Positions 1-5,025 of a stretch of 8,521 nucleotides of DNA are shown piece by piece. The first letter of the stretch is position 1. The number at the start of each line of letters is the position of its first letter. Location of the stretch: the NCBI GenBank assembly GCA_025935655.1, contig JAICUV010000149.1:1-8521 (forward strand). Reading direction: 5' to 3'. The translations under genes and the position numbers were made by a program. The notes below the pieces were generated by a model, which worked only from the letters and a program-made list of their open reading frames with translations, had not been told where the DNA came from and did no database searches. The stretch comes from Chloroflexota bacterium (lineage in GTDB: Bacteria; Chloroflexota; Limnocylindria; Limnocylindrales; CSP1-4).

Positions 1-10
1 CCCGCCCCGC

Positions 11-111
11 GTCCGCCTCGCCCGGCGCTCGTCCGCCTCGCCCGCCGGCCGGTCCGCTCGCCCGCGCGACGGTCCGCGTCGCCCGCGGGCCGCCCGCCTC
101 GCCGGCCGCCC
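11..111. repeat. Tandem repeat, ~20 bp period, about five units
   Basis: Five consecutive units start at 11, 31, 52, 72 and 92. Each begins with a variant of GTCCGCCTCGCCCG followed by a more variable GC-rich half. Spacings are 20, 21, 20 and 20 bases. The period is not a multiple of three, which argues against a protein repeat. The units are imperfect and very GC-rich, so part of the similarity could be composition, but the regular phase of GTCCGC supports a real minisatellite-like repeat. The array may continue to the left of the window. Confidence 0.6.
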
Positions 112-125
112 GGGCTGCCGGTCGT

Positions 126-240
126 AGCGCCTCCATGGGTAGCCACAGCGGAGTCGACCAGCCAGCCCGCCGCCGACGCCCCGGCTGCCTGGGCGGACCG
201 CGCCTTCGGGCGGCGGGCAGCGCCTCCACGGGTGCGGAGT
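126..240. repeat. Diverged direct repeat (126-154 and 219-240)
   Basis: AGCGCCTCCATGGGT at 126-140 recurs as AGCGCCTCCACGGGT at 219-233, 14 of 15 bases the same. In both copies GCGGAGT follows (148-154 and 234-240), but the first copy has seven extra bases (AGCCACA) in between. Weaker similarity continues for some 15 bases. The copies lie 93 bases apart. This looks like an old duplication that has since gained or lost bases. Confidence 0.45.
198..216. other. Hairpin with cUUCGg tetraloop
   Basis: CGCC-TTCG-GGCG (201-212) forms a stem closed by the exceptionally stable C(UUCG)G tetraloop. It extends by three more pairs (198-200 with 214-216) across a single bulged G at 213. There is no T-tract on either side. 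It could be the terminator of a plus-strand gene to the left of the window, a structural element of a non-coding RNA, or chance in GC-rich DNA. Confidence 0.3.
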
Positions 241-316
241 ACGGCAACCGGCCCGAAGACCGCCCCTGGTGACCGGGCGGGGGCGTTGGCGCCTGTCATC
301 GCCTGGGTGTAGCCGT

Positions 317-451
317 GGAGCCGCTGCGGCCTGCGCGCGCGAGAACGCGGGAGCCGATGTGGCGTGCGCGCGAGAACGCGGGCGCCGAGCCGCTGCGGCG
401 TGCTCGGACGAGAACACCGGAGCCGCTGCGGCGTGCGCGCGCGAGAACAGG
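317..451. repeat. Tandem repeat, ~33 bp period, four units
   Basis: Four imperfect units lie at 317-349, 350-380, 386-418 and 419-451. Each has the core GGAGCCGCTGCGGCGTGC followed by GCGCGCGAGAAC and a short variable tail. Lengths are 33, 31, 33 and 33 bases, with a five-base insertion (381-385) between the second and third. One frame would give a degenerate EPLRRARARTR-type peptide repeat, but the 31-base unit and the insertion break any constant frame, so a non-coding minisatellite is more likely. The sequence beyond 452 leaves the repeat abruptly. Confidence 0.7.
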
Positions 452-471
452 TGCCCGAGCGGCCCCGACGA

Positions 472-505
472 TGCACGGACGAATGGCGCGCCGGCCACCC
501 GTGCA
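472..505. other. Two-part stem-loop in the 5' spacer
   Basis: TGCACGG (472-478) pairs with CCGTGCA (499-505). Inside it TGGC (484-487) pairs with GCCA (494-497), leaving an asymmetric internal loop and a six-base apical loop. It lies about 110 bases beyond the serpin stop codon in the direction of serpin transcription, so it could act as a transcript 3' end. There is no T-tract. Confidence 0.25.
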
Positions 506-584
506 CGACCGCGGCGCGAAACCCGAGGCCGGCGACGCGGGCCCGCACGAGCCCCCGCCCGCCGAGTCTCACGTGCATCACGGA

Positions 585-607
585 CCCCCGACGGACTCCC
601 GCGGGGG
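585..607 (-). terminator. Weak candidate terminator of the serpin gene
   Basis: CCCCCG (585-590) is complementary to CGGGGG (602-607), giving a six-pair all-GC stem with an 11-base loop just beyond the serpin stop codon (615-617). No run of T follows on the minus strand, so it does not fit the classical intrinsic terminator. Position and stem strength are the only support. Confidence 0.3.
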
Positions 608-614
608 CCAGGAG

Positions 615-2441
615 CTACCGCTTCGACGGGTCGAGCACCCGTCCCATGAACAGGATCGCGCCGGTCTGCAGGTCCCGCACGAGGAACAGGAACGGGTGAT
701 CGAGCCGCAGGGTCTTCTCGACGAGCGGCACCGCCCCCGTGCAGCCGCCCGTGTCCATGCCCACGGCCGTCGCCGCCGCGGCCTCCGTCCCGCGCTCGTC
801 GACGTCGATGTTCGCCTGGTGGATGACGAACCCGATGTACAGCCGGTCCTGGGTCGTCATGCCGCTGAAGTCGGCGGCCTGCGAATCGAACGCGTCCGTC
901 ATCCCCATCGCCTTGAGCATGGGCGCGAGCTTCGCCTTGGTGTCGATCCCGAACTTCGGCATGTAGAGGGTCGTGGAGTACGGGTACGTCGGGCAGGCTT
1001 CCGCTTCGGGCGGATCGCTCACGACCTGGAGCCTCCGGCGCTCAGCGGCGATCGTCTTCATCATCCGGCCGAGTCTCGTGGTGGTGAGCGACTTCTCGAA
1101 GGCGCGGAGGTCGGTCGGCTGGATGATCGTCATCGCCAGCGGCGTCTTCCCGTCCGGGCCGAGATAGCGCAGCTCCGTGCCCCGCCAGCCGTCGCCCTTC
1201 GCGATCGGGATCTCCTGCTCGCCCCAGGCCTTCATGGTCGGGACCCGGACCGTCGACCCGTCCAGGCGCGTGAACCGGCGCGGGGTGGTCTCGCCGTCGA
1301 TGAAGGGTTGCGCCCACTCCGCCTTGAAGTAGACGGCGTTGACGAGGACGAGGCGCGTGATGCTCGTCACGTCCGGCGGACCGAGCAGCTCGGGGATCCG
1401 CCCCAGCGTCTGCTGGCTCACCCAGCCGTTGATCGCGTCACGGGCGCCGTTCGGGTCGGCGATGTAGTCCACCAGGCCGAACCCGCTCCGGAACGTCTGC
1501 GACACGCGCTTCAGGTACGCCTGCTCGAGGTGGAAGTCGCGCTGGCCGAATGCCATGTTCGCGATACGCAGCGCCTGGTAGTGGACATCGTCCTTGCCTG
1601 ATTCGTCATTGCGGACCGTCCAGGCGCCGTCGCGCCGCGCGAGCACCGTGGCGAGCGACGGGACGCCGGTGGCGAGGTCGGCCCATCCGCCCGCGCGCAG
1701 GACCTCGTCCATCTGCCTCGCGGTCTCGCCCTTCGCGCCGGCCCGCGCCATCGCGAGCGCCGTGACGATGCTGTAGGGCGAGAACACGATCGCCGCGCCC
1801 TTGAGGTCCGAGTCCACCCGGAGGCGCTTGTACAGGGCGAGGCCGAACGCGTTGACCGCGGCCGCCTGGCGCCTCGCCGCGCTCGTGGTGGCGGCGACGG
1901 GGTCCGTGGTCACCGAGGCGAGCTCGAAGCCCGGCGTCGGGTCCGACGCGAGCGCGACCCACGGCGTGCCGTCGTGGTCGGCGATCGCGACCCAGCCCTG
2001 GTCGACCCCGTCGTCGAGCGCGAGGCCGATCGGCGCGACCCGGTACCAGGTGTAGTCCGATGCCTTGACCGGCCCGGCGGTCACGACGAGCGACGTCCCG
2101 ACCGGCAGGACCGGGGTGAACTTCACCGAGTCGTCGGCGACCCGCGGCGCCGACCGGACGCGAACGCTGTCGGAGACGGTCACGGCGAGCGTGCCCGGGA
2201 CGAGGTCCCCGGACCTCGTCGCCGCGGATGGGGACGGCGCCGCCGAGGGTGACGCTGCCGGGGCGCCGGGGGTCGAATCCGGCGTCGCCGAGGGTCCGGA
2301 CGGCGTGACTGCAGGGATGGCGGCCGCGGACGGCGTGGGACTCGGCGTGGTGTCGCAGGCGGCCGCGACGAGCGCGACCCCGACGAGCAGGACGATGACC
2401 GCGGACGCGGGACGGGGAGGCCGGTGGGCCGTCGTGCGCAT
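615..2441 (-). CDS. Serpin-family protease inhibitor, lipoprotein with SH3-like domain
   Basis: Predicted 608-aa cell-surface serpin. Residues 1-29 are a lipoprotein signal (Arg-rich start, hydrophobic core, lipobox ending Ala-Ala-Ala-Cys29). A Ser/Pro/Thr/Ala-rich linker follows to about 78. Residues 84-163 look like a bacterial SH3 domain (VRVRSAPR, WYRV, GWVAIADHDG). From about 190 comes a full serpin fold with SPYSIVTALAMARAGAKGET (221-240), VLVNAVYFKAEW (365-376), the hinge DERGTEAAAAT (548-558) and a C-terminal match to the serpin signature around LDHPFLFLV (580-588). The small-residue hinge is typical of inhibitory serpins that trap a protease by loop insertion. The loop from hinge to DHPF is about seven residues longer than in alpha-1-antitrypsin and holds Cys567; the only other mature-domain cysteine is Cys483. 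The ATG at 2441 has GGAG eight bases upstream and directly precedes the signal peptide. The frame stays open far upstream, but that part is antisense to the LOG gene. The target protease is unknown. Confidence 0.93.
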   Translation of the reverse strand: MRTTAHRPPRPASAVIVLLVGVALVAAACDTTPSPTPSAAAIPAVTPSGPSATPDSTPGAPAASPSAAPSPSAATRSGDLVPGTLAVTVSDSVRVRSAPRVADDSVKFTPVLPVGTSLVVTAGPVKASDYTWYRVAPIGLALDDGVDQGWVAIADHDGTPWVALASDPTPGFELASVTTDPVAATTSAARRQAAAVNAFGLALYKRLRVDSDLKGAAIVFSPYSIVTALAMARAGAKGETARQMDEVLRAGGWADLATGVPSLATVLARRDGAWTVRNDESGKDDVHYQALRIANMAFGQRDFHLEQAYLKRVSQTFRSGFGLVDYIADPNGARDAINGWVSQQTLGRIPELLGPPDVTSITRLVLVNAVYFKAEWAQPFIDGETTPRRFTRLDGSTVRVPTMKAWGEQEIPIAKGDGWRGTELRYLGPDGKTPLAMTIIQPTDLRAFEKSLTTTRLGRMMKTIAAERRRLQVVSDPPEAEACPTYPYSTTLYMPKFGIDTKAKLAPMLKAMGMTDAFDSQAADFSGMTTQDRLYIGFVIHQANIDVDERGTEAAAATAVGMDTGGCTGAVPLVEKTLRLDHPFLFLVRDLQTGAILFMGRVLDPSKR

Positions 2442-2591
2442 GGCAGTGGCTCCAGCGTGCGCCGCCTTCACCAGGGGTCGGGCATGGCCGGCGGCGGGGC
2501 CGTGTCGTTGGCCGCCCTCAGACGATGCACCACGGCGATGTGCAACGCACCTGCCAGACGACGGGATCGTCGGCGGTGGCAGACTGGCCCC
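2442..2591. promoter_or_regulatory. Divergent intergenic region between serpin and LOG genes
   Basis: Promoters for both the serpin (minus) and the LOG-EamA pair (plus) should lie in these 150 bases. I see no hexamer pair close to a sigma-70 consensus on either strand. The best minus-strand candidate (TTGCAC, 17 bases, TCTGAG) matches only half of each box. The serpin ribosome-binding site (GGAG, minus strand) is at the left end. A long imperfect palindrome sits at the right end and is listed separately. Confidence 0.5.
2551..2582 (+). promoter_or_regulatory. Imperfect palindrome / stem-loop just upstream of the LOG gene
   Basis: CTGCCA (2551-2556) pairs with TGGCAG (2577-2582), and inside it CGAC (2559-2562) pairs with GTCG (2569-2572), with a six-base central loop. 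This gives ten pairs with an unequal internal loop. The element ends nine bases before the ATG at 2592 and covers the only G-rich stretch (GGCGGTGG) that could act as a ribosome-binding site. It could be a protein-binding operator or an RNA hairpin affecting translation. No family is recognised. Confidence 0.35.
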
Positions 2592-3494
2592 ATGAGCAGC
2601 GAACAGGACCGCACCGCGGCGGACGCCGCAGGCCAGGCAGGCCAGGCAGGCCCGACGGGCGAACTGGACCGCACCGCGGCCGACGCGGCGGGTGCCGCAG
2701 GCCCGACACCCCACCGCGACCACGACGCCCCGCACCCCCGGACGCTCCGGCGCGGACGGGTGGCGATGCGGCCGGGGACGGAGCAGCGCATCGCCGGCAA
2801 GGAGACGGGCCGGACGGAGGACGAGAAGCTCCTCGCCGGGGCGCACGGGCGGCCGGCCTTCCTCGATACGGACACGTGGCGGGCGCTCCGCATCCTCAGC
2901 GAGTTCGTCGAGGGCTTCGAGGCGCTGGCGGGCGTCGGGCCCGCGGTCACCGTGTTCGGCTCCGCGAGGACGCCGCCGGGCTCCGAGGGCTACGAGCTCG
3001 CCCGGCGGATCGGCGAGGCCGTGGCCAGGGCGGGGTTCGCCGTCATCACGGGTGGCGGTCCGGGCGCCATGGAGGCGGCCAACCGGGGCGCCCACGAGGC
3101 CGGCGGCCTCTCGATCGGCTGCAACATCGAGCTGCCGCACGAGCAGCACCTCAATCCGTACGTGGACCTCTCCGTCGAGTTCCACTACTTCTTCGCCCGC
3201 AAGACGATGTTCGTGAAGTACTCGGACGCGTTCATCATCATGCCCGGCGGGTTCGGCACCCTCGACGAGCTGTTCGAGGCGCTGACGCTCATCCAGACGG
3301 GCAAGATCCGCGACTTCCCGGTGGTCCTCGTGGGCCACGCGTACTGGGACGGGCTGCTCGCCTGGATGCGCGAGGTCCAGCTGCCGGCGGGCGCCATCGC
3401 CGAGGCCGACCTCGACCTGCTCCAGGTCACCGACGACGTGGACGAGGCCGTGCGGATGATCACGGCCTACGCGCGGGCGAACGGCATCGAGTGA
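2592..3494 (+). CDS. LOG family protein (lysine decarboxylase-like, nucleotide phosphoribohydrolase)
   Basis: Predicted 300-aa cytoplasmic LOG/TIGR00730-type protein. The family hydrolyses nucleoside 5'-monophosphates to a free base and ribose 5-phosphate; 'lysine decarboxylase' is a historical misnomer. Residues 118-126 (AVTVFGSAR) start the Rossmann-like fold, GGGPGAMEAANRGA is at 154-167, ARK at 202-204 and the signature PGGFGTLDE at 218-226. The first ~50 residues are a low-complexity tail with an internal duplication of DRTAADAAG (6-14 and 26-34). The ATG at 2592 is chosen because the RRGxV element (53-57), which I recall from actinobacterial relatives, lies upstream of the next ATG (2766). 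Its ribosome-binding site is weak, whereas the 2766 ATG has GGGTGG close by, so a shorter 242-aa product is possible. The substrate (cytokinin-like or ordinary nucleotide) cannot be read from sequence. The stop overlaps the start of the next gene. Confidence 0.92.
   Translation: MSSEQDRTAADAAGQAGQAGPTGELDRTAADAAGAAGPTPHRDHDAPHPRTLRRGRVAMRPGTEQRIAGKETGRTEDEKLLAGAHGRPAFLDTDTWRALRILSEFVEGFEALAGVGPAVTVFGSARTPPGSEGYELARRIGEAVARAGFAVITGGGPGAMEAANRGAHEAGGLSIGCNIELPHEQHLNPYVDLSVEFHYFFARKTMFVKYSDAFIIMPGGFGTLDELFEALTLIQTGKIRDFPVVLVGHAYWDGLLAWMREVQLPAGAIAEADLDLLQVTDDVDEAVRMITAYARANGIE
2601..2711 (+). repeat. In-frame direct duplication in the LOG N-terminal tail
   Basis: The segment from 2601 (GAACAGGACCGCACCGCGGC) recurs from 2661 with very few changes over its first 30 bases. 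Both copies end near GCAGGCCCGAC. The first copy also contains a nine-base tandem duplication (GCCAGGCAG at 2632 and 2641). All length differences are multiples of three, so the frame is kept. It encodes a disordered Ala/Gly/Asp tail. Confidence 0.7.
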
Positions 3495-4450
3495 CCGACG
3501 TCGTCGAGCCGCTCCCCGGGGTGGTGCCGGCGCGCGTCCGGCACGCGCCCACCGGCTACCTCCTGTACCTCGGCGCCGCGCTGCTGTTCGCGATCAACGG
3601 CACCGTGTCCAAGACCCTGCTCCTCGGCGGGATCGACGCGAGCGACCTCTCGCAGCTGCGGGCGACCGTGGCATTCCTGATCCTGTTCGCGTTCGTGGCG
3701 CTGACCCGCCGCTCCGCGCTGCGCATCCGGCGCCGGGAGGTGCCGCTCCTGGTCGTGTACGGGGTGCTGGGCATCGCGATGACCCAGTTCCTGTACTTCG
3801 CCGCGATCGAGCGCATGCCCATCGGGATCACCCTGCTCATCGAGTTCACGTCGCCGCTGCTGATCGCGATCTGGTTCCGCGTCGCCTGGAAGCACCCGAC
3901 GAAGCCGATCGTGTGGGTCGCGCTCGTCTCGGCGCTCGTGGGGCTCGCGATCGTGGCGGAGATCTGGGAGGGCCTGACGCTCGACCCGGTGGGCGTGGCG
4001 TTCGCCGTCGGCGCGGCGCTCGCGCTCGTCGTCTACTACGTGAGCGCCGACGTGCAGGTCCAGCGGCCGGACGCCCGGGATCCCGTCAGCCTCACGATGT
4101 GGGGCATGGGCGCTGCCGCCCTGTTCTGGGCGATCGTCCAGCCGCCGTGGACGTTGCCGGCGGACGCGCTCTCGGGCTCGCTCCACCTGTTCGGCGTGGG
4201 CGGGCCGACGGTCCCCGTGGCGGGCCTCGCGACCTGGATGGTCGTGCTGGGGACCGTCGTCCCGTTCTCGCTCGTCGTCGTGTCGATGCAGCACCTGCGC
4301 GCGTCCCAGGCGTCCGCCGTGGGGATGACGGAGCCCATCTTCGCGACGGCGATCGCGTGGGTCGTCCTGGGTGAGGCCCTGTCGCCGGTCCAGGTCGTAG
4401 GCGCGGCGATCGTCCTCGGGTCCGTGCTCGTGGCGGAGCGCAACCGCTGA
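3491..4450 (+). CDS. EamA/DMT-superfamily transporter
   Basis: Predicted 319-aa integral membrane protein of the drug/metabolite transporter superfamily, probably with ten helices in two EamA repeats. Repeat one spans about residues 22-157 (YLLYLGAALLFAINGTVSK, TQFLYFAAIERMPIGITLLIEFTSPLLIAIW). Repeat two spans about 166-315 and ends with MTEPIFATAIAWVVLGEALSPVQ, the typical EamA closing motif. Members export amino acids, nucleosides, bases or other small metabolites; the substrate here is unknown. The GTG start (3491-3493) overlaps the LOG stop codon as GTGA, so the two genes are almost certainly co-transcribed and translationally coupled. That context suggests export of a LOG product or a related metabolite, which is inference. 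No ATG lies nearby in frame at the expected N-terminus. The long in-frame open stretch before 3491 is a shadow of the LOG gene. Confidence 0.9.
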   Translation: MTDVVEPLPGVVPARVRHAPTGYLLYLGAALLFAINGTVSKTLLLGGIDASDLSQLRATVAFLILFAFVALTRRSALRIRRREVPLLVVYGVLGIAMTQFLYFAAIERMPIGITLLIEFTSPLLIAIWFRVAWKHPTKPIVWVALVSALVGLAIVAEIWEGLTLDPVGVAFAVGAALALVVYYVSADVQVQRPDARDPVSLTMWGMGAAALFWAIVQPPWTLPADALSGSLHLFGVGGPTVPVAGLATWMVVLGTVVPFSLVVVSMQHLRASQASAVGMTEPIFATAIAWVVLGEALSPVQVVGAAIVLGSVLVAERNR

Positions 4451-4452
4451 GC

Positions 4453-4482
4453 GCGTCCCGGCACGTGCTCAGCCCGGGACGC
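4453..4482. terminator. Bidirectional terminator-like hairpin between convergent genes
   Basis: GCGTCCCGG (4453-4461) is perfectly complementary to CCGGGACGC (4474-4482), giving a nine-pair stem with a 12-base loop. It begins three bases after the EamA stop codon. Its right arm lies inside the last codons of the Rieske gene, whose stop codon (4469-4471) is in the loop. Neither side has a T-tract. Position and symmetry fit a shared terminator for both converging transcripts. Confidence 0.5.
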
Positions 4483-4945
4483 CGACCTCGATGACGCCGT
4501 CGACGACCCGGAGCGGGTAGTAGCGGAACCGGCGGACCCGGGTCAGCTTCCGGGCCTCGGTCTTGACGCCGGGCGGATCGGGACGCGGCTCGCGGTCGGG
4601 CGGGCACCACACGGGCTCGTAGGCCCCGTCCGGCCACAGGCCGCCGGTCGTGGGCATCTGCACGGGATCGCCCGTCCCGAGGTCGAACCGGCCGGAGTGG
4701 AGCGGGCATGCGACCACGCAGCCGTCGAGCCCGCCGATCGAGAGCGGCGCTGCCATGTGCGGACAGCGGTCGTCGACCGCCGCCAGGCCGAGGCTCGTGT
4801 GCGCGAGCAGGACGTCGAGGTCGCCGAACGAGACCCGGCGCATCGCGCCGGGCGGGAGGTCGCGGACCGGGATCGTCGGCCGGAACGGCGCGTCGGTCGT
4901 GCCGGGGGCGCGCAGCTCAGGCGGGTAGGGGAGCAGGGAGGTCAC
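4469..4945 (-). CDS. Rieske [2Fe-2S] domain protein
   Basis: Predicted 158-aa soluble protein with one Rieske domain at about residues 23-98. The cluster ligands are clear: Cys61-Pro-His63, then 16 residues, then Cys80-Pro-Leu-His83, matching CxH-x(15-17)-CxxH. Such small proteins resemble the ferredoxin component of Rieske oxygenases and pass electrons to a partner redox enzyme. Two further cysteines (76 and 114) are not ligands by position. A Pro/Arg-rich C-terminal extension (about 105-158) ends with a strand-like RRFRYYPLRVVDGVIEVGV. The GTG at 4945 starts MTSLLPYPPELRAPG. No strong ribosome-binding site is visible and no nearby ATG is in frame. It follows the MFS gene by 80 bases with a strong hairpin in between, so it may be expressed separately or by read-through. 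No oxygenase alpha subunit or reductase is visible in the window. Confidence 0.87.
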   Translation of the reverse strand: MTSLLPYPPELRAPGTTDAPFRPTIPVRDLPPGAMRRVSFGDLDVLLAHTSLGLAAVDDRCPHMAAPLSIGGLDGCVVACPLHSGRFDLGTGDPVQMPTTGGLWPDGAYEPVWCPPDREPRPDPPGVKTEARKLTRVRRFRYYPLRVVDGVIEVGVPG

Positions 4946-4971
4946 CCGCGCATCGTAGCCCGAGACGTCGA

Positions 4972-5004
4972 ACGGCCCGGCCGCCGTCGTGGCTGCCGGG
5001 CCGT
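4972..5004 (-). terminator. Strong hairpin after the MFS gene
   Basis: ACGGCCCGGC (4972-4981) and GCCGGGCCGT (4995-5004) are perfectly complementary. After one mismatch, three more pairs (4983-4985 with 4991-4993) close a five-base loop. It is the most convincing long stem in the window. It starts 21 bases beyond the MFS stop codon (5026-5028) in the direction of transcription and ends 26 bases before the Rieske start. It lacks a T-tract, which is common in high-GC bacteria. It may stop or reduce transcription into the Rieske gene. Confidence 0.55.
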
Positions 5005-5025
5005 CCGTGGAGGAGCGGAGGAGGG

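Larger units (their letters stand above)
1..614. other. Repeat-rich region without a convincing gene
   Basis: This stretch beyond the 3' end of the serpin gene shows no recognisable protein on either strand. Two plus-strand frames are open from the left edge (to a stop at 310-312 and to one near 270), but their translations are Pro/Ala/Arg-rich with no familiar domain. At this GC content open frames are expected by chance. It contains a 20-base-period tandem repeat (11-111), a diverged direct repeat (126-154 and 219-240), a 33-base-period tandem repeat (317-451) and several hairpins. It may be an intergenic spacer or the remains of a decayed gene. The left edge is cut, so the end of an unseen gene before about base 310 cannot be excluded. 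Confidence 0.6.

Noticed and set aside
317..451. 33-base repeats as a CRISPR array
   Set aside because: The units are directly adjacent, without unique spacers, and are imperfect. No cas gene is nearby.
315..1601. Long plus-strand open frame of 428 codons opposite the serpin
   Set aside because: Its translation is Arg/His/Pro-rich with no domain, and it is antisense to a clear serpin. Such frames are expected opposite genes with high third-position GC.
2442..3338. Upstream 299-codon extension of the serpin frame
   Set aside because: It is antisense to the LOG gene, while the ATG at 2441 has a ribosome-binding site and directly precedes a lipoprotein signal peptide.
2525..3490. Upstream extension of the EamA frame
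   Set aside because: It overlaps the LOG gene in another frame and reads as Arg/Gly-rich shadow sequence. The membrane protein begins sensibly at the GTG at 3491.
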